From Propionibacteriales bacterium (GTDB lineage Bacteria > Actinomycetota > Actinomycetes > Propionibacteriales > Nocardioidaceae), in NCBI GenBank assembly GCA_026392465.1, contig JAPLCA010000036.1, positions 1 through 64,000 of the forward strand: a stretch of 64,000 nt of DNA. Direction: 5' to 3'. Position numbers and translations under genes: made by a program. Of this stretch, positions 45,727 through 56,139 are shown piece by piece. Positions within the stretch are counted from its first letter, which is position 1. The number at the start of each line of letters is the position of its first letter. Under the pieces are notes generated by a model. That model searched no databases and had not been told where the DNA came from. It saw only the letters and a program-made list of their open reading frames with translations.

Positions 45727-45772
45727 CGACGGCGAGGTCCGGTGGCCGCTAGGGCCACGAACCTCGCCGTCG
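45727..45772 (-). terminator. Terminator after rplO
   Basis: CGACGGCGAGGT (45727-45738) pairs with ACCTCGCCGTCG (45761-45772), with a nested GTGGCC/GGGCCAC stem in the loop. It lies just after rplO and ends the S10-spc transcript. The following 140 bp before secY contain TAGAGT (45626-45621) as a weak -10 candidate for a secY promoter. Confidence 0.7.
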
Positions 45773-45789
45773 TCTCGTCAGAGCGTCAT

Positions 45790-46230
45790 TCAGAGCTCGG
45801 TCACGCTGCCACCGGCGGCCTCGATCTTGCTACGGGCCGAGCCGGAGAACTTGTGGGCGGTCACCTGGACGGCCACGGAGAGGTCGCCCTCGCCGAGCAC
45901 CTTGACCAGCTGGCCCTTGCGGACCGCGCCCTTCGCGACCAGCGCGTCGACGTCGATGGCGCCACCCTCCGGGAAGAGGGTGCCGATGCGCTCGACGTTG
46001 ACGACCTGGTACTCCTCACGGAAGGGGTTCTTGAACCCCTTCAGCTTCGGCAGACGCATGTGGAGCGGGATCTGTCCACCCTCGAAGCCGGCGGACACCT
46101 GGTAGCGGGCCTTGGTGCCCTTGGTGCCGCGACCGGCGGTCTTTCCCTTGGAGCCCTCACCGCGACCCACGCGGGTCTTGGCGGTCTTGGCGCCCGGGGC
46201 GGGGCGCAGGTGGTGGAGCTTCAGCGCCAT
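45790..46230 (-). CDS. rplO: 50S ribosomal protein uL15
   Basis: 146 residues; late-assembly protein of the large subunit. [37 protein letters not shown] and [18 protein letters not shown] are canonical. ATG 46230 has GGAGG 9 nt upstream. Follows rpmD by 1 nt. Confidence 0.97.
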   Translation of the reverse strand: MALKLHHLRPAPGAKTAKTRVGRGEGSKGKTAGRGTKGTKARYQVSAGFEGGQIPLHMRLPKLKGFKNPFREEYQVVNVERIGTLFPEGGAIDVDALVAKGAVRKGQLVKVLGEGDLSVAVQVTAHKFSGSARSKIEAAGGSVTEL

Positions 46231-46231
46231 G

Positions 46232-46414
46232 TCAGTCAACCTCCTTGACGGCCACGAGGTGCGGGATGGTGTTCGCCATGCCGCGGATCTCGGGGCGGTC
46301 CTCCTTGACGACGACGTCGCCGATGCGCTTCAGACCCAGCGACCGCAGCGTGTGGTGCTGGTTCTGCGGGCGACCGATCGCCGAACGAACCTGGGTGATC
46401 TCGAGGCGCGCCAT
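46232..46414 (-). CDS. rpmD: 50S ribosomal protein uL30
   Basis: 60 residues: [35 protein letters not shown]. Normal bacterial length. Its ATG shares one base with the rpsE stop. Confidence 0.97.
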   Translation of the reverse strand: MARLEITQVRSAIGRPQNQHHTLRSLGLKRIGDVVVKEDRPEIRGMANTIPHLVAVKEVD

Positions 46415-47037
46415 CAGACACCGACCTCGGCCGGCGCGTTCTGCGCCTCCTTGATGCCCTCGGCCTGAGCCTTGAGCAGGGCCGACGGGGCGACGTCCTC
46501 GACCGCGAGGCCACGACGCTGCGCGACCGCCTCGGGCGACTCCAGGCCCTTGAGGGCCTCCACCGTCGCGTGGACGATGTTGATGGAGTTCGACGAGCCG
46601 AGCGACTTGCTCAGGACGTCGTGGACACCGGCGGCCTCCAGCACTGCACGCACCGGGCCACCGGCGATGACGCCGGTACCGGGCGACGCGGGACGCAGGA
46701 AGACGACACCGGCCGCCTTCTCGCCCTGCACCGGGTGCGGGATCGTGCCCTGGATGCGCGGGACGCGGAAGAAGTTCTTCTTCGCCTCCTCGACACCCTT
46801 GGAGATCGCCGTGGGGACCTCCTTGGCCTTGCCGTAGCCGACGCCGACCTGGCCGTCACCGTCGCCGACGATCACGAGGGCAGTGAAGCTGAAGCGACGA
46901 CCGCCCTTCACGACCTTGGCGACACGGTTGATCGTGACGACCTTCTCGATGTAGTTGGACTTGTCGCCGCCGCGGTCGCCTCGACCACCGCGACGGTCTC
47001 CGCCTCCGCGGCGGTTACCACTCTGCTGGGCGCTCAT
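46414..47037 (-). CDS. rpsE: 30S ribosomal protein uS5
   Basis: 207 residues; at the mRNA entry channel and important for accuracy. An Arg/Gly-rich N-terminal extension (about 1-35) precedes the S5 double-stranded RNA-binding domain ([19 protein letters not shown]) and the C-terminal domain ([20 protein letters not shown]). ATG 47037 (MSAQQSG) is the natural start. Confidence 0.97.
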   Translation of the reverse strand: MSAQQSGNRRGGGDRRGGRGDRGGDKSNYIEKVVTINRVAKVVKGGRRFSFTALVIVGDGDGQVGVGYGKAKEVPTAISKGVEEAKKNFFRVPRIQGTIPHPVQGEKAAGVVFLRPASPGTGVIAGGPVRAVLEAAGVHDVLSKSLGSSNSINIVHATVEALKGLESPEAVAQRRGLAVEDVAPSALLKAQAEGIKEAQNAPAEVGV

Positions 47038-47077
47038 GCGGCACTCCCCATGTCGTAGTTGTTCGTCTTGGTGGACA

Positions 47078-47461
47078 TCAGAACTCCAGCCCACCCTCGC
47101 GCGCGCCGTCGGCCAGGGCGGCCACGCGACCCGCGTAACGGTTGCCCGCGCGGTCGAAGACGACGGCCTCGATGCCGGCGGCCTTCGCCCGGTCGGCGAC
47201 GAGCTCGCCGACCTTCTTCGCCTTGGCGGTCTTGTCGCCGTCGAAGGCGCGCAGGTCGGCCTCGAGGGTCGAGGCCGAGGCCAGCGTGTGTCCCTCGAGG
47301 TCGTTGACGACCTGGGCCACGATGTGCTTGCTGGAGCGGGTCACGACGAGACGAGGACGCTCGGGCGAGCCGTGCAGCTTCTTGCGACCGCGGATCTGGC
47401 GACGCGCGCGCGACGTGGCGCGGGCCGAGCGACCCTTGGACTGCTTGATGGAGACGGCCAT
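47078..47461 (-). CDS. rplR: 50S ribosomal protein uL18
   Basis: 127 residues; binds 5S r[61 protein letters not shown] and the ending EGGLEF are canonical. ATG shares one base with the rplF stop (TGATG). Confidence 0.97.
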   Translation of the reverse strand: MAVSIKQSKGRSARATSRARRQIRGRKKLHGSPERPRLVVTRSSKHIVAQVVNDLEGHTLASASTLEADLRAFDGDKTAKAKKVGELVADRAKAAGIEAVVFDRAGNRYAGRVAALADGAREGGLEF

Positions 47462-48003
47462 CACTTACCAGCCTTTCCAGCCTTGCGCAGCACGCGCTCG
47501 CCGGCGTAACGGACACCCTTGCCCTTGTAGGGCTCGGGCTTGCGGATCTTGCGGATGTTCGCGGCGACCTCGCCGACCGACTGCTTGTCGATGCCGATGA
47601 CCGAGAACTTGGTGGGGGCCTCCACGTTGAAGGTGATGCCCTCGGGGGCCTTCACGATCACGGGATGGCTGAAGCCGAGTGCGAACTCGAGCTCCGTCGG
47701 GCCCTTGGACAGGACGCGGTAGCCGACGCCCACGATCTCGAGCTTCTTCTCGTAGCCGTCGGTGACACCGACGACCATGTTGCTGATGAGCGTGCGGCTC
47801 AGGCCGTGAAGGGCCTTGCTGCGACGCTCGTCGTCGGGACGCTGGACCTCGAGGCTGCCGTCCTCACCACGGTTGACCGTGATGGGCTCGGCGACGCGGT
47901 GCGAGAGCTCGCCCTTGGGGCCCTTGACGCGGACGTCCTGACCCTCGATGGTGACCTCGACGCCGTTCGGGACGGCGACGGGAAGCTTGCCGATGCGCGA
48001 CAT
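47461..48003 (-). CDS. rplF: 50S ribosomal protein uL6
   Basis: 180 residues; near the sarcin-ricin loop. [32 protein letters not shown] and the C-terminal [20 protein letters not shown] are typical. Between rpsH and rplR in the spc operon. Confidence 0.98.
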   Translation of the reverse strand: MSRIGKLPVAVPNGVEVTIEGQDVRVKGPKGELSHRVAEPITVNRGEDGSLEVQRPDDERRSKALHGLSRTLISNMVVGVTDGYEKKLEIVGVGYRVLSKGPTELEFALGFSHPVIVKAPEGITFNVEAPTKFSVIGIDKQSVGEVAANIRKIRKPEPYKGKGVRYAGERVLRKAGKAGK

Positions 48004-48018
48004 GTGTGTGCTCCTCCC

Positions 48019-48426
48019 TCACCAGACGTAGGCGAGGACTTCTCCGCCTACACCCTTGGTCGTGGCCTGACGATCGGTCAGCAGGCCCTGGCTGGTCGAG
48101 ATGATGGCGACGCCCAGTCCACCGAGCACCTTCGGGAGGTTCGTGGACTTGGCGTACACCCGCAGGCCCGGCTTGCTGATGCGGCGGATGCCGGCGATCG
48201 AGCGCTCGCGCTGGGGGCCGTACTTGAGGGTCACGTGGAGGGTCTTGCCCACCTCGCCCTCGGCGGGCTCGACGACCTTGAAGTCGGTGATGTACCCCTC
48301 CTGCTTCAGCAGGGCGAGGACACCCTCCTTCAGCTTGGAGTACGGCGCCGACACGTCGTCGTGGTACGCCTGGTTGCCGTTGCGGATCCGCGTGAGCAGG
48401 TCCGCGATCGGGTCGGTCATGGTCAT
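48019..48426 (-). CDS. rpsH: 30S ribosomal protein uS8
   Basis: 135 residues; binds 16S rRNA helix 21. [40 protein letters not shown] and [16 protein letters not shown] are canonical. I kept the MTMTDP start, normal in actinobacteria. A 126-bp gap to rpsZ holds a CCCCGGGCCCGGGG palindrome (48464-48477). Confidence 0.97.
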   Translation of the reverse strand: MTMTDPIADLLTRIRNGNQAYHDDVSAPYSKLKEGVLALLKQEGYITDFKVVEPAEGEVGKTLHVTLKYGPQRERSIAGIRRISKPGLRVYAKSTNLPKVLGGLGVAIISTSQGLLTDRQATTKGVGGEVLAYVW

Positions 48427-48552
48427 GTGGTGTTTCCGTTCCTGCCGTGGTTTCGCATCCCGTCCCCGGGCCCGGGGTCCCGGACGGGTGAGGGAGGACC
48501 TGCGACGGTCGTGGTGGAAGGGGTGGTGGTCAGCGGCACGAGGCCGACGAGG

Positions 48553-48738
48553 TCACCAGGAGGACTTGGTCACTCCGGGCAGCTCGCCGCGGTGGGCCAT
48601 CTCGCGCAGGCAGATCCGGCACAGGCCGAACTTGCGGTACACGGACTTCGGACGGCCGCAGCGCTGGCAGCGCGTGTAGCCACGGACCGCGAACTTGGGC
48701 TTGCGGGCCGCCTTGATCTTCAGGCCGGTCTTCGCCAT
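48553..48738 (-). CDS. rpsZ: 30S ribosomal protein uS14, type Z
   Basis: 61 residues: the short zinc-binding form of uS14, with two CxxC pairs ([14 protein letters not shown] and [12 protein letters not shown]). This is the standard spc-operon copy in actinobacteria; a longer zinc-free paralogue often exists elsewhere but not here. One nt after rplE. Confidence 0.98.
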   Translation of the reverse strand: MAKTGLKIKAARKPKFAVRGYTRCQRCGRPKSVYRKFGLCRICLREMAHRGELPGVTKSSW

Positions 48739-48739
48739 G

Positions 48740-49303
48740 TCAGTTCTCCTTGAAGGGGAAGCCCAGCTGCTTGAGCAGCGCGCGACCCTCGTCGTCGTTG
48801 GTGGCGGTGGTGACGATGGTGATGTCCATGCCCCGCGACCGGTCGATCTTGTCCTGGTCGATCTCGTGGAACATGACCTGCTCGGTCAGACCGAACGTGT
48901 AGTTGCCGCGACCGTCGAACTGCTTGCCGTTGAGACCGCGGAAGTCGCGGATACGGGGCAGCGCCAGCGTCAGCAGGCGGTCGAGGAACTCCCACATGCG
49001 GTCGCCGCGCAGCGTGACGTGCGCACCGATCGGCATGCCCTCGCGCAGCTTGAACTGCGCGATGGACTTGCGAGCCTTCGTGACCTGCGGCTTCTGGCCG
49101 GTGATCGCCGTGAGGTCGCGGATGGCGCCCTCGATGAGCTTGCCGTCGCGAGCAGCCTCGCCGACACCCATGTTGACGACGATCTTCGTCAGTCCGGGCA
49201 CCTGCATGACGTTCGCGTGGTCGAACTGCTCGCGGAGCGCCGGGAGGATCTCCTCGCGGTACTTGGCCTTCAGCCGCGGAGCGGTGGTGGTCTCGGTAGC
49301 CAT
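48740..49303 (-). CDS. rplE: 50S ribosomal protein uL5
   Basis: 187 residues; carries 5S r[58 protein letters not shown] and [19 protein letters not shown] are diagnostic. Two nt after rplX. Confidence 0.98.
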   Translation of the reverse strand: MATETTTAPRLKAKYREEILPALREQFDHANVMQVPGLTKIVVNMGVGEAARDGKLIEGAIRDLTAITGQKPQVTKARKSIAQFKLREGMPIGAHVTLRGDRMWEFLDRLLTLALPRIRDFRGLNGKQFDGRGNYTFGLTEQVMFHEIDQDKIDRSRGMDITIVTTATNDDEGRALLKQLGFPFKEN

Positions 49304-49305
49304 GC

Positions 49306-49677
49306 TCAGATCTCCTTTCCGGTCTTGGAGGACACGCGCACGGAGCGCTTCGCCTCGTAGCTGGAACCGTCGGGACGGTTCTTGGTGACGTCGTCGCGGC
49401 GGTGCGAGACGCGCGTCGTGGTCTTGTCGCCGTCGACGTCGACGACGAGCATCACGTTCGAGACGTGGATGGGGGCCTCACGCGTGATGATGCCGCCCTG
49501 GGTGCCGTCGGCACCGGCGCGGGTGTGGCGCTTGATGCGGTTCACACCCTCGACGATCACGCGCTCGCGCTCGGCGAGGACCTCGATGACCTTGCCCTCG
49601 ACGCCCTTGTCGGCACCCGCGATGACCTTGACCTGGTCACCCTTGCGGATGGACAGCGTTCGCTTGTTGCTGGTCAT
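49306..49677 (-). CDS. rplX: 50S ribosomal protein uL24
   Basis: 123 residues; an assembly initiator at the tunnel exit. KOW motif: [20 protein letters not shown]; then [23 protein letters not shown] 49677 ([10 protein letters not shown]) is 1 nt after rplN. Confidence 0.96.
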   Translation of the reverse strand: MTSNKRTLSIRKGDQVKVIAGADKGVEGKVIEVLAERERVIVEGVNRIKRHTRAGADGTQGGIITREAPIHVSNVMLVVDVDGDKTTTRVSHRRDDVTKNRPDGSSYEAKRSVRVSSKTGKEI

Positions 49678-49678
49678 G

Positions 49679-50047
49679 TCAGAGCACCTCCGGGGCGAGC
49701 GAGATGATCCGCATGAACTTCTTGTCGCGCAGCTCGCGGCCCACGGGGCCGAAGATGCGCGTTCCACGCGGGTCGCCGTCAGCCTTGAGGATGACGGCGG
49801 CGTTCTCGTCGAACTTGATGTACGAGCCGTCCGGACGGCGGCGCTCCTTGACGGTGCGCACGACCACGGCCTTGACGACGTCGCCCTTCTTGACGTTGCC
49901 GCCGGGGATGGCGTCCTTGACGGTGGCGACGATGGTGTCGCCGATACCGGCGTAGCGTCGACCCGAGCCGCCGAGCACGCGGATGCAGAGGATCTCCTTC
50001 GCACCGGTGTTGTCGGCGACCTTGAGTCGCGACTCCTGCTGAATCAT
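49679..50047 (-). CDS. rplN: 50S ribosomal protein uL14
   Basis: 122 residues, the canonical length. [39 protein letters not shown] and [20 protein letters not shown]. Contacts uL19 and the inter-subunit bridge B8. Confidence 0.98.
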   Translation of the reverse strand: MIQQESRLKVADNTGAKEILCIRVLGGSGRRYAGIGDTIVATVKDAIPGGNVKKGDVVKAVVVRTVKERRRPDGSYIKFDENAAVILKADGDPRGTRIFGPVGRELRDKKFMRIISLAPEVL

Positions 50048-50054
50048 CTGTCTC

Positions 50055-50351
50055 TCACTTCGCCTTCTCGAGGATCTCCACGACGCGCCAGCGCTTGGTG
50101 GCCGACAGCGGGCGGGTCTCCTGGATGAGCACACGGTCGCCGACACCGGCCGCGTTGGCCTCGTCGTGCGCCTTGAGCTTCACGTTGCGTCGCAGCACCT
50201 TGCCGTACAGCGGGTGCTTCACGCGGTCCTCGACGATGACGACGACGGTCTTGTCCATCTTGTCGCTCGTCACGAGGCCCTCGCGCACCTTGCGGTAGTT
50301 GCGGGTGGTGTCGGTGTTCGTGGTCACGGTGTCCTTCTCGCTGGTGCTCAT
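50055..50351 (-). CDS. rpsQ: 30S ribosomal protein uS17
   Basis: 98 residues. The OB-fold core is present ([59 protein letters not shown]). The N-terminus has a short Thr-rich extension. Its ATG overlaps the rpmC stop by 4 nt. Confidence 0.97.
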   Translation of the reverse strand: MSTSEKDTVTTNTDTTRNYRKVREGLVTSDKMDKTVVVIVEDRVKHPLYGKVLRRNVKLKAHDEANAAGVGDRVLIQETRPLSATKRWRVVEILEKAK

Positions 50352-50572
50352 GCCTCGACCGCCTCGATGATGCCCAGCTCGCGCTCGGTCAGCACCGTGT
50401 AGATGCGGGCGATCTCGCGGCGGACCGTCTTCAGACGAGCCGTGTTGTCGAGCTGTCCCGTGGCGTTCTGGAAGCGCAGGTTGAACAGCTCTTCCTTGGC
50501 CTCGCGCAGCTTGGTCTCCAGAGCCTCGGCATCGAGGCCGCGCAGCTCTGCGGCAGTGGTCTTCGCAGCCAT
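50348..50572 (-). CDS. rpmC: 50S ribosomal protein uL29
   Basis: 74 residues; a two-helix protein at the tunnel exit where SRP and trigger factor dock. [43 protein letters not shown] 50572 is 2 nt after rplP. Confidence 0.97.
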   Translation of the reverse strand: MAAKTTAAELRGLDAEALETKLREAKEELFNLRFQNATGQLDNTARLKTVRREIARIYTVLTERELGIIEAVEA

Positions 50573-50574
50573 GC

Positions 50575-50997
50575 TCAGAACCCTCCCTCGGTGTCGCGGG
50601 TGATGAAGCGCGCCTTCATGGGCAGCTTGTGGATGGCGCGACGCATCGCCTCGCGCGCGACGTCCTCGGTGACACCCGAGAGCTCGAACATGACGCGTCC
50701 GGGCTTGACGTTCGCGACCCACCACTCGGGCGAGCCCTTGCCGGAGCCCATGCGGGTCTCGGCCGGCTTCTTGGTCAGGGGGCGGTCCGGGTAGATGTTG
50801 ATCCACACCTTGCCGCCACGCTTGATGTGACGCGTCATGGCGATACGCGCGGACTCGATCTGACGGTTCGTCACGTAGTGACCCTCGACCGCCTGGATGC
50901 CGAAGTCGCCGAACGCCAGCTCCGTGCCGCCCTTCGCCATGCCGCGGCGCTTGGGGTGGTGCTGCTTGCGGTACTTGACCCTACGAGGCATCAACAT
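50575..50997 (-). CDS. rplP: 50S ribosomal protein uL16
   Basis: 140 residues; near the A site. [60 protein letters not shown]. The ATG shares one base with the end of rpsC. Confidence 0.98.
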   Translation of the reverse strand: MLMPRRVKYRKQHHPKRRGMAKGGTELAFGDFGIQAVEGHYVTNRQIESARIAMTRHIKRGGKVWINIYPDRPLTKKPAETRMGSGKGSPEWWVANVKPGRVMFELSGVTEDVAREAMRRAIHKLPMKARFITRDTEGGF

Positions 50998-51753
50998 CAG
51001 GACTGCCCTCCTTCGGTGGCAGCGCCGGCGCCGGCCGTGGCAGGAGCCTCGGCGGCGGGAGCGGCCTGCTCGGCCTGGGGTGCACCCTGGCCGGCCTGGT
51101 CGTCACGAGCGGGACGGCGCCCGCGCTGGGGGCGACGGCTGCCGGGGGCGGCGGCGCGACGCGCGGCCTCGGCCTCGCGCTCGGCGCGCGTGCCCGCGAC
51201 CTCGCCCTTGTAGATCCACACCTTCACGCCGATGCGACCGAAGGTGGTCTTGGCCTCGTAGAAGCCGTAGTCGACGTCGGCGCGGAGCGTGTGCAGGGGC
51301 ACGCGGCCCTCGCGGTAGAACTCCGAGCGGCTCATCTCGGCGCCGCCGAGACGGCCCGAGCACTGGATGCGGATGCCCTTGGCGCCGGAGCGCATGGTCG
51401 TCTGCATCGCCTTGCGCATCGCGCGACGGAACTGCACGCGACCGCTCGATGTTGAGCTGCACCTGCTTGCCGGTGAGCTTCTCCAGCTCGCCGCGGATGC
51501 GGTCGGCCTCGGCGCCGCGGCGACCGATGACGATGCCCGGGCGCGCGGTGTGGATGTCGACGCGGACGCGGTCACGCGTGCGCTCGATCTCCACGCGGCT
51601 GATGCCGGCGCGGTCCATGCCCTTGGTCAGCAGCTTGCGGATCTTGACGTCCTCGCCGACGTAGCTGCTGTACAGCTTGTCGGCGTACCAGCGGCTCTTG
51701 TGGTCGGTGGAGATGCCCAGGCGGAAGCCGTGCGGGTTGATCTTCTGGCCCAT
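50997..51753 (-). pseudogene. rpsC: 30S ribosomal protein uS3, frame broken by an internal deletion
   Basis: The gene begins correctly ([22 protein letters not shown]-domain [30 protein letters not shown]), then changes frame near 51441-51449. The downstream part in another frame is normal ([40 protein letters not shown]) and ends at the usual place, one base into rplP. By comparison with known uS3, about 23 residues (the LEVKNPE...AEQL segment at the end of the KH domain) are replaced by 7 nt, a net loss of about 62 nt. The total of 757 nt is not a multiple of three. As written the product would be 217 residues with a wrong tail. uS3 is essential, so an assembly or sequencing error, or a second copy elsewhere, is likelier than true loss. 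Confidence 0.88.
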
Positions 51754-51755
51754 GG

Positions 51756-52193
51756 TCAGCGACCGCCCTTCTTCGTGTTCTTGCGCGACTGCGGCACGTC
51801 GGCGGACGGCTGCACGACGACGGTGAGGTGGCTGGTGCGCTTGAGGATGCGGCTCGCCGCACCCTTCGCGCGCGGACGCCACCGCTTCATCGTCGGGCCC
51901 TCCTCGACGAGCAGCGTGGAGATCACCAGGTCGGACGCGTCCAGACCCTCGGTGCTCACCGCGTTCGCGACGGCGGACTCGACCAGCTTGTAGAAGTTGG
52001 ACGCGACGGCCTGCGGGGCGAACTGCAGGATGGCCAGGGCCTCCTGCGTGTCCATGCCGCGGATCAGGTCGCCCACACGGCGCGCCTTCTGCGGGGTGAC
52101 GCGCACGAAGCGGGCCACGGCGAAGGAGCCGGCGGCCTCGCCCAGCAGACGCGCACGGCGCTCGCTGACGTTCTCTCGGGTGGCTGCACTCAT
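51756..52193 (-). CDS. rplV: 50S ribosomal protein uL22
   Basis: 145 residues. Its long beta-hairpin lines the exit tunnel ([40 protein letters not shown]). An N-terminal extension of about 20 residues and a basic tail are usual in actinobacteria. Overlaps the rpsS stop by 4 nt. Confidence 0.97.
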   Translation of the reverse strand: MSAATRENVSERRARLLGEAAGSFAVARFVRVTPQKARRVGDLIRGMDTQEALAILQFAPQAVASNFYKLVESAVANAVSTEGLDASDLVISTLLVEEGPTMKRWRPRAKGAASRILKRTSHLTVVVQPSADVPQSRKNTKKGGR

Positions 52194-52471
52194 CGCCTCT
52201 TCGCCTTTCGGTCGTCCTTCTCGTGACCGCGGAAGGTGCGGGTGGGGGCGAACTCGCCCAGCTTGTGCCCGACCATCGCGTCGGTGATGAACACCGGGAC
52301 GTGCTTGCGGCCGTCGTGCACGGCGATCGTGTGTCCGATGAAGGACGGCAGGATCATCGAGCGACGCGACCAGGTCTTGATCACGGTGTGGGTTCCGGCA
52401 TCGTTCTGAGCGTCCACCTTCTTCTCGAGGTGGCCGTCGACGAAGGGACCCTTCTTCAAACTACGGGGCAT
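52190..52471 (-). CDS. rpsS: 30S ribosomal protein uS19
   Basis: 93 residues: [60 protein letters not shown]. In the head of the small subunit. 33 nt after rplB. Confidence 0.98.
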   Translation of the reverse strand: MPRSLKKGPFVDGHLEKKVDAQNDAGTHTVIKTWSRRSMILPSFIGHTIAVHDGRKHVPVFITDAMVGHKLGEFAPTRTFRGHEKDDRKAKRR

Positions 52472-52504
52472 TCTCTACTCCTGGATTCCTGAGCTCGTCG
52501 AGGC

Positions 52505-53332
52505 TCAGCGGCCGGACTTGCGGCGGCGGACGATCATCTGGTCACTGGCCTTGCGCTTGCGCGTCCGGCCCTCGGGCTTGCCCCAGGGCGAGACCGGGTG
52601 GCGACCACCCGAGGTCTTGCCCTCACCGCCACCGTGCGGGTGGTCGATCGGGTTCATGGCCACACCGCGGACGGTCGGGCGCTTGCCCTTCCAGCGGTTG
52701 CGGCCGGCCTTGCCCCAGTTGATGTTGGACTGCTCGGCGTTGCCGACCTCGCCGATCGTGGCGCGGCAGCGGACGTCGACGTAGCGCATCTCGCCGGAGG
52801 GCAGACGCAGCTGGGCGCGCGAGCCCTCCTTGGCGACGAGCTGCACGCGCACACCGGCGGAGCGGCCCATCTTGGCGCCACCGCCCGGACGCAGCTCCAC
52901 GGCGTGGATCTGGGTGCCGACGGGGATGTTGCGCAGCGGCAGGTTGTTGCCGACCTTGATGTCCGCGGTCGGGCCGGCCTCGATGGCCTGGCCCTGGCGG
53001 ATGCCGTCGGGCGCGATGATGTAGCGCTTCTCGCCGTCGGCGTAGTGCAGGAGCGCGATGCGCGCGGTGCGGTTGGGGTCGTACTCGATGTGAGCGACCT
53101 TGGCCGGCACGCCGTCCTTGTCGTAGCGCTTGAAGTCGATCACGCGGTAGGCGCGCTTGTGACCGCCACCCTGGTGACGCGTGGTGATCCGACCCTGGTT
53201 GTTGCGACCGCCCTTCTTGGGCAGCGGCTCGACGAGGGACTTCTCCGGCGTGGTCCGGGTGATCTCGGCGAAGTCGGCGACGCTGGAGCCGCGACGGCCC
53301 GGCGTGGTCGGCTTGTACTTACGGATAGCCAT
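52505..53332 (-). CDS. rplB: 50S ribosomal protein uL2
   Basis: 275 residues; near the peptidyl-transferase centre. [40 protein letters not shown] and [20 protein letters not shown] with the conserved His. Canonical rplW-rplB-rpsS order. Confidence 0.98.
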   Translation of the reverse strand: MAIRKYKPTTPGRRGSSVADFAEITRTTPEKSLVEPLPKKGGRNNQGRITTRHQGGGHKRAYRVIDFKRYDKDGVPAKVAHIEYDPNRTARIALLHYADGEKRYIIAPDGIRQGQAIEAGPTADIKVGNNLPLRNIPVGTQIHAVELRPGGGAKMGRSAGVRVQLVAKEGSRAQLRLPSGEMRYVDVRCRATIGEVGNAEQSNINWGKAGRNRWKGKRPTVRGVAMNPIDHPHGGGEGKTSGGRHPVSPWGKPEGRTRKRKASDQMIVRRRKSGR

Positions 53333-53345
53333 GTCTGATCAGTCC

Positions 53346-53648
53346 TCAGCTCGGGCTCGAGAAGATGTCGATGCTCTGGCCGGCGGCGACGCTCACGATG
53401 GCCCGCTTGGTGTCCTTGCGCTTGCCGAGCCCGTTGCGGGTGCGGCGCGTCTTGCCCTTGCGGTTCAGCGTGTTCACGGCCGTCACCTTGACGCCGAACA
53501 CGTTCTCGACGGCGATCTTGATCTCCGTCTTGTTCGCGTCGGGGTGAACCAGGAACGTGTACTTGTTGTCGTCGATGAGCGCGTACGTCTTCTCGGAGAC
53601 GACGGGCGCGATCAGGACGTCGCGGTGGTCCTTGTGCAGGGTGCTCAT
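53346..53648 (-). CDS. rplW: 50S ribosomal protein uL23
   Basis: 100 residues. [40 protein letters not shown] and [20 protein letters not shown]; binds the tunnel exit and trigger factor. ATG 53648 (MSTLHKDH) leaves a 4-nt gap to rplD; a GTG at 53660 would overlap rplD by 8 nt and is less likely. Confidence 0.96.
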   Translation of the reverse strand: MSTLHKDHRDVLIAPVVSEKTYALIDDNKYTFLVHPDANKTEIKIAVENVFGVKVTAVNTLNRKGKTRRTRNGLGKRKDTKRAIVSVAAGQSIDIFSSPS

Positions 53649-53652
53649 GCGG

Positions 53653-54621
53653 TCACTCACCAGCCTTCTCGAAACCGGCGTCCTGCGCGGTCTCCTCGGT
53701 GTCGAACCAGACCCCGGCGACCGCCTGGTCGTAGGAGGGGCTGTCCGGCGTGTGGAACGTCATCGCGTCGACGTCGCCCTTGATCTCGTGGCCCTTGGGC
53801 GCGTTGCCGCTCTTGAGCGGGGCCTTGGAGCCGGGGCCGTAGGGCTGCGTCTTGGTCGCACCCTCCGTCCCGGCGTCGGCGGCCGGGGCGGCGACCTCGG
53901 CCGGGGCCGCGGCCTTCTTCGCCGGAGCCTTCTTGGCCGGAGCCTTCTTGGCCTGCTTGGCGGCCGGCTTCGCGTCGGCCTCGACGACCGCCGCGCTGAG
54001 CGCGATGGTCTCGGCACCCTCGGCGGAGCGGGCCTCGACGAACGCCTCGAAGGCGTCCTGCGTGAAGATCACGTCGTCGCTGAGCACGACGTCGTAGGTG
54101 TTCAGCTGGTCGAAGGTCAGCACGACGAGGTCGGTGACGTTGCGCAGGCTGAGGGCCGTGACGGCGTCCTCGCGACGCACGACGACGAGTACCCGACGAC
54201 GCGTGGTGAGCTCGGCGATCGCGGCGACGGCGGCCTTGGTGGAGGGCGCCTCACCCGTGACGAGCGACTCGACGACGTGCAGGCGACCGGAGCGGGCCCG
54301 GTCCGAGAGGGCACCGCGCAGGGCGGCGGCCTTCATCTTCTTGGGCGTGCGCTGGTCGTAGCTGCGCGGCGTCGGGCCGTGCACGATTCCACCGCCGGTG
54401 AAGTGCGGAGCGCGGATCGAGCCAGCGCGCGCGCGGCCCGTGCCCTTCTGACGCCACGGCTTCTTGCCGCCGCCCGAGACCTCGCCCCGTGACTTGACGT
54501 CGTGCGTGCCCTGACGGGCGGCCGCGAGCTGGGCGGTGACGACCTGGTGAATGAGGGGGATGTTCGTCTGCACGCCGAAGATGTCGACGGGCAGCGCTGC
54601 ATCGATGGTCTTGACAGCCAT
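53653..54621 (-). CDS. rplD: 50S ribosomal protein uL4 with long C-terminal extension
   Basis: 322 residues against about 210 in most bacteria. Residues 1-205 are canonical uL4 ([57 protein letters not shown]). Then an Ala/Lys/Pro-rich linker with repeated KKAPAKK and a small terminal module with [20 protein letters not shown] and [20 protein letters not shown]. That module resembles a short Ada-like metal-site-derived domain (GNxxSxxYHxPxSxxY...A.VWFxxxxxAxxAGF) appended to several actinobacterial proteins; here the Cys ligands are absent. Its role on the ribosome is unknown. No frameshift is involved. Confidence 0.95.
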   Translation of the reverse strand: MAVKTIDAALPVDIFGVQTNIPLIHQVVTAQLAAARQGTHDVKSRGEVSGGGKKPWRQKGTGRARAGSIRAPHFTGGGIVHGPTPRSYDQRTPKKMKAAALRGALSDRARSGRLHVVESLVTGEAPSTKAAVAAIAELTTRRRVLVVVRREDAVTALSLRNVTDLVVLTFDQLNTYDVVLSDDVIFTQDAFEAFVEARSAEGAETIALSAAVVEADAKPAAKQAKKAPAKKAPAKKAAAPAEVAAPAADAGTEGATKTQPYGPGSKAPLKSGNAPKGHEIKGDVDAMTFHTPDSPSYDQAVAGVWFDTEETAQDAGFEKAGE

Positions 54622-54624
54622 GGG

Positions 54625-55299
54625 TCAGGCTCCCTTCGCGCTGGAGGCGGACTTGGCCGCGGAGCGGACCACGACGAGTCCACCCCTCGGGCCGGGGACC
54701 GCACCCTTGACGAGGATGACGCCCTTGGCGGCATCCACGGCGTGGACGGTCAGGTTCTGGGTCGTGACGGTCTCGGCACCCATGTGGCCGGCCATGCGCA
54801 GACCCTTGAAGACGCGACCCGGGGTGGCGCACGCGCCGATCGAGCCGGGCTTGCGGTGGTTGCGGTGCGCACCGTGCGAGGCGGAGACACCGGCGAAGCC
54901 GTGACGCTTCATGACGCCGGCGAAGCCCTTGCCCTTGCTGGTGGCGGTCACGTCGATCTCGTCACCTGCGGCGAAGATCTCCGGCGAGATCTCCTGGCCG
55001 AGCGTGTAGTCGCCGATGGCCTCGGTGCGGATCTCGACGACGTGACGGCGCGGCGTGACGCCGGCCTTCGCGAAGTGACCAGCCTGCGGCTTGGTGATCT
55101 TGCGGCCGTCGATCTCGCCGAAGCCGATCTGGACGGCGGTGTAGCCGTCGGTCTCGGCGGTGCGGATCTGGGTGACCACGTTCGTCTCGGCGGCGAGGAC
55201 GGTGACGGGGACGATCTTGCCCTCGTCGTCCCAGACCTGCGTCATGCCGAGCTTGCGGCCGAGGAGTCCGCGCGCGTTGACGGTGGAGGAGGTGCTCAT
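54625..55299 (-). CDS. rplC: 50S ribosomal protein uL3
   Basis: 224 residues; its loop reaches the peptidyl-transferase centre. [40 protein letters not shown] and [20 protein letters not shown] (the Gln of E. coli GxxQ is replaced). 3 nt before rplD. Confidence 0.98.
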   Translation of the reverse strand: MSTSSTVNARGLLGRKLGMTQVWDDEGKIVPVTVLAAETNVVTQIRTAETDGYTAVQIGFGEIDGRKITKPQAGHFAKAGVTPRRHVVEIRTEAIGDYTLGQEISPEIFAAGDEIDVTATSKGKGFAGVMKRHGFAGVSASHGAHRNHRKPGSIGACATPGRVFKGLRMAGHMGAETVTTQNLTVHAVDAAKGVILVKGAVPGPRGGLVVVRSAAKSASSAKGA

Positions 55300-55316
55300 G
55301 GTGTTCTCGTCCTCCC

Positions 55317-55625
55317 TCAGAGCTTGATCTCGATGTCGACACCGGCCGGCAGGTCGAGACGCATGAGCGAGTCGACGGTCTTCGGCGTGGGGTCGATGAT
55401 GTCGATGAGCCGCTTGTGCGTACGCATCTCGAAGTGCTCGCGGCTGTCCTTGTACTTGTGCGGCGACCGGATCACGCAGAACACGTTCTTCTCGGTCGGC
55501 AGGGGCACGGGGCCGGCCACGGAGGCTCCGGTGCGCGTGACCGTGTCGACGATCTTGCGCGCCGAGGTGTCGATCACCTCGTGGTCATAGGCCTTGAGCC
55601 GGATACGGATCTTCTGTCCCGCCAT
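55317..55625 (-). CDS. rpsJ: 30S ribosomal protein uS10
   Basis: 102 residues: [60 protein letters not shown]. First gene of the S10 operon. The usual upstream tuf and fusA genes are absent; the minimycin/indigoidine-type operon precedes it instead. Confidence 0.98.
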   Translation of the reverse strand: MAGQKIRIRLKAYDHEVIDTSARKIVDTVTRTGASVAGPVPLPTEKNVFCVIRSPHKYKDSREHFEMRTHKRLIDIIDPTPKTVDSLMRLDLPAGVDIEIKL

Positions 55626-55828
55626 GCTCTGGTCGTCCTTACTCTTCGTCAGCTTGGTGTGCCCCTGGGGCTTGTTCTCCCTGGAGGGGATCGCTCCCCT
55701 CCGCCCCCCGAGGTCGGGCGTGTCGCAGTGGTGACCACGAGCGTGCGCGAACCTTCTGGAGTTGGGTGGTTGGACTTCCGGTCGCGGGCCGCGGCCTCCG
55801 GGGAGTCCGCGTCGCTGCGCTTCCAGCA

Positions 55829-55969
55829 GTCAGGCCGGTCGCGGTGCTGTCTTTCAACAACACGATGCGGCGCGCTCGTCGATCCCGGCGTGAGTTCCGG
55901 GCGGGCACGCCCCAGCGATCCGGCCGGAGCAACCGCACTAGTCTGACAGACTCCCCCGCCCCAGCACAA
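55829..55969 (-). promoter_or_regulatory. Promoter-like boxes upstream of the S10 operon
   Basis: The 514-bp gap 55626-56139 holds no gene that I can support. On the minus strand two box pairs with 18-nt spacing are visible: TTGTGC (55969-55964) with CAGACT (55945-55940), and TTGAAA (55857-55852) with CTGACT (55834-55829). Either could drive the S10 operon; both -10 boxes are imperfect. A small GCGCCC/GGGCGC hairpin (56062-56076) may end the upstream NRPS transcript. Confidence 0.3.
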
Positions 55970-56139
55970 ATCGCCCTCGCCCGCGGTCGACCAGGACGCC
56001 CCGCTCGGACGTGGCTCGCCGTCGCGGACCTGCCCGGGGACGCCCGATCCCTCGGCTCGTCGCGCCCAGCGGGCGCACGCGCGGGGTCCCGCCCACGCAC
56101 GGGCTCCCTCGCGCCGGTCGCCGACGTCGAGCGAGTCCG

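Noticed and set aside
48464..48477. CCCCGGGCCCGGGG palindrome as a terminator within the spc operon
   Set aside because: Short, without a U-run and inside an essential operon; it may be a weak pause or processing site but is not supported as a terminator.
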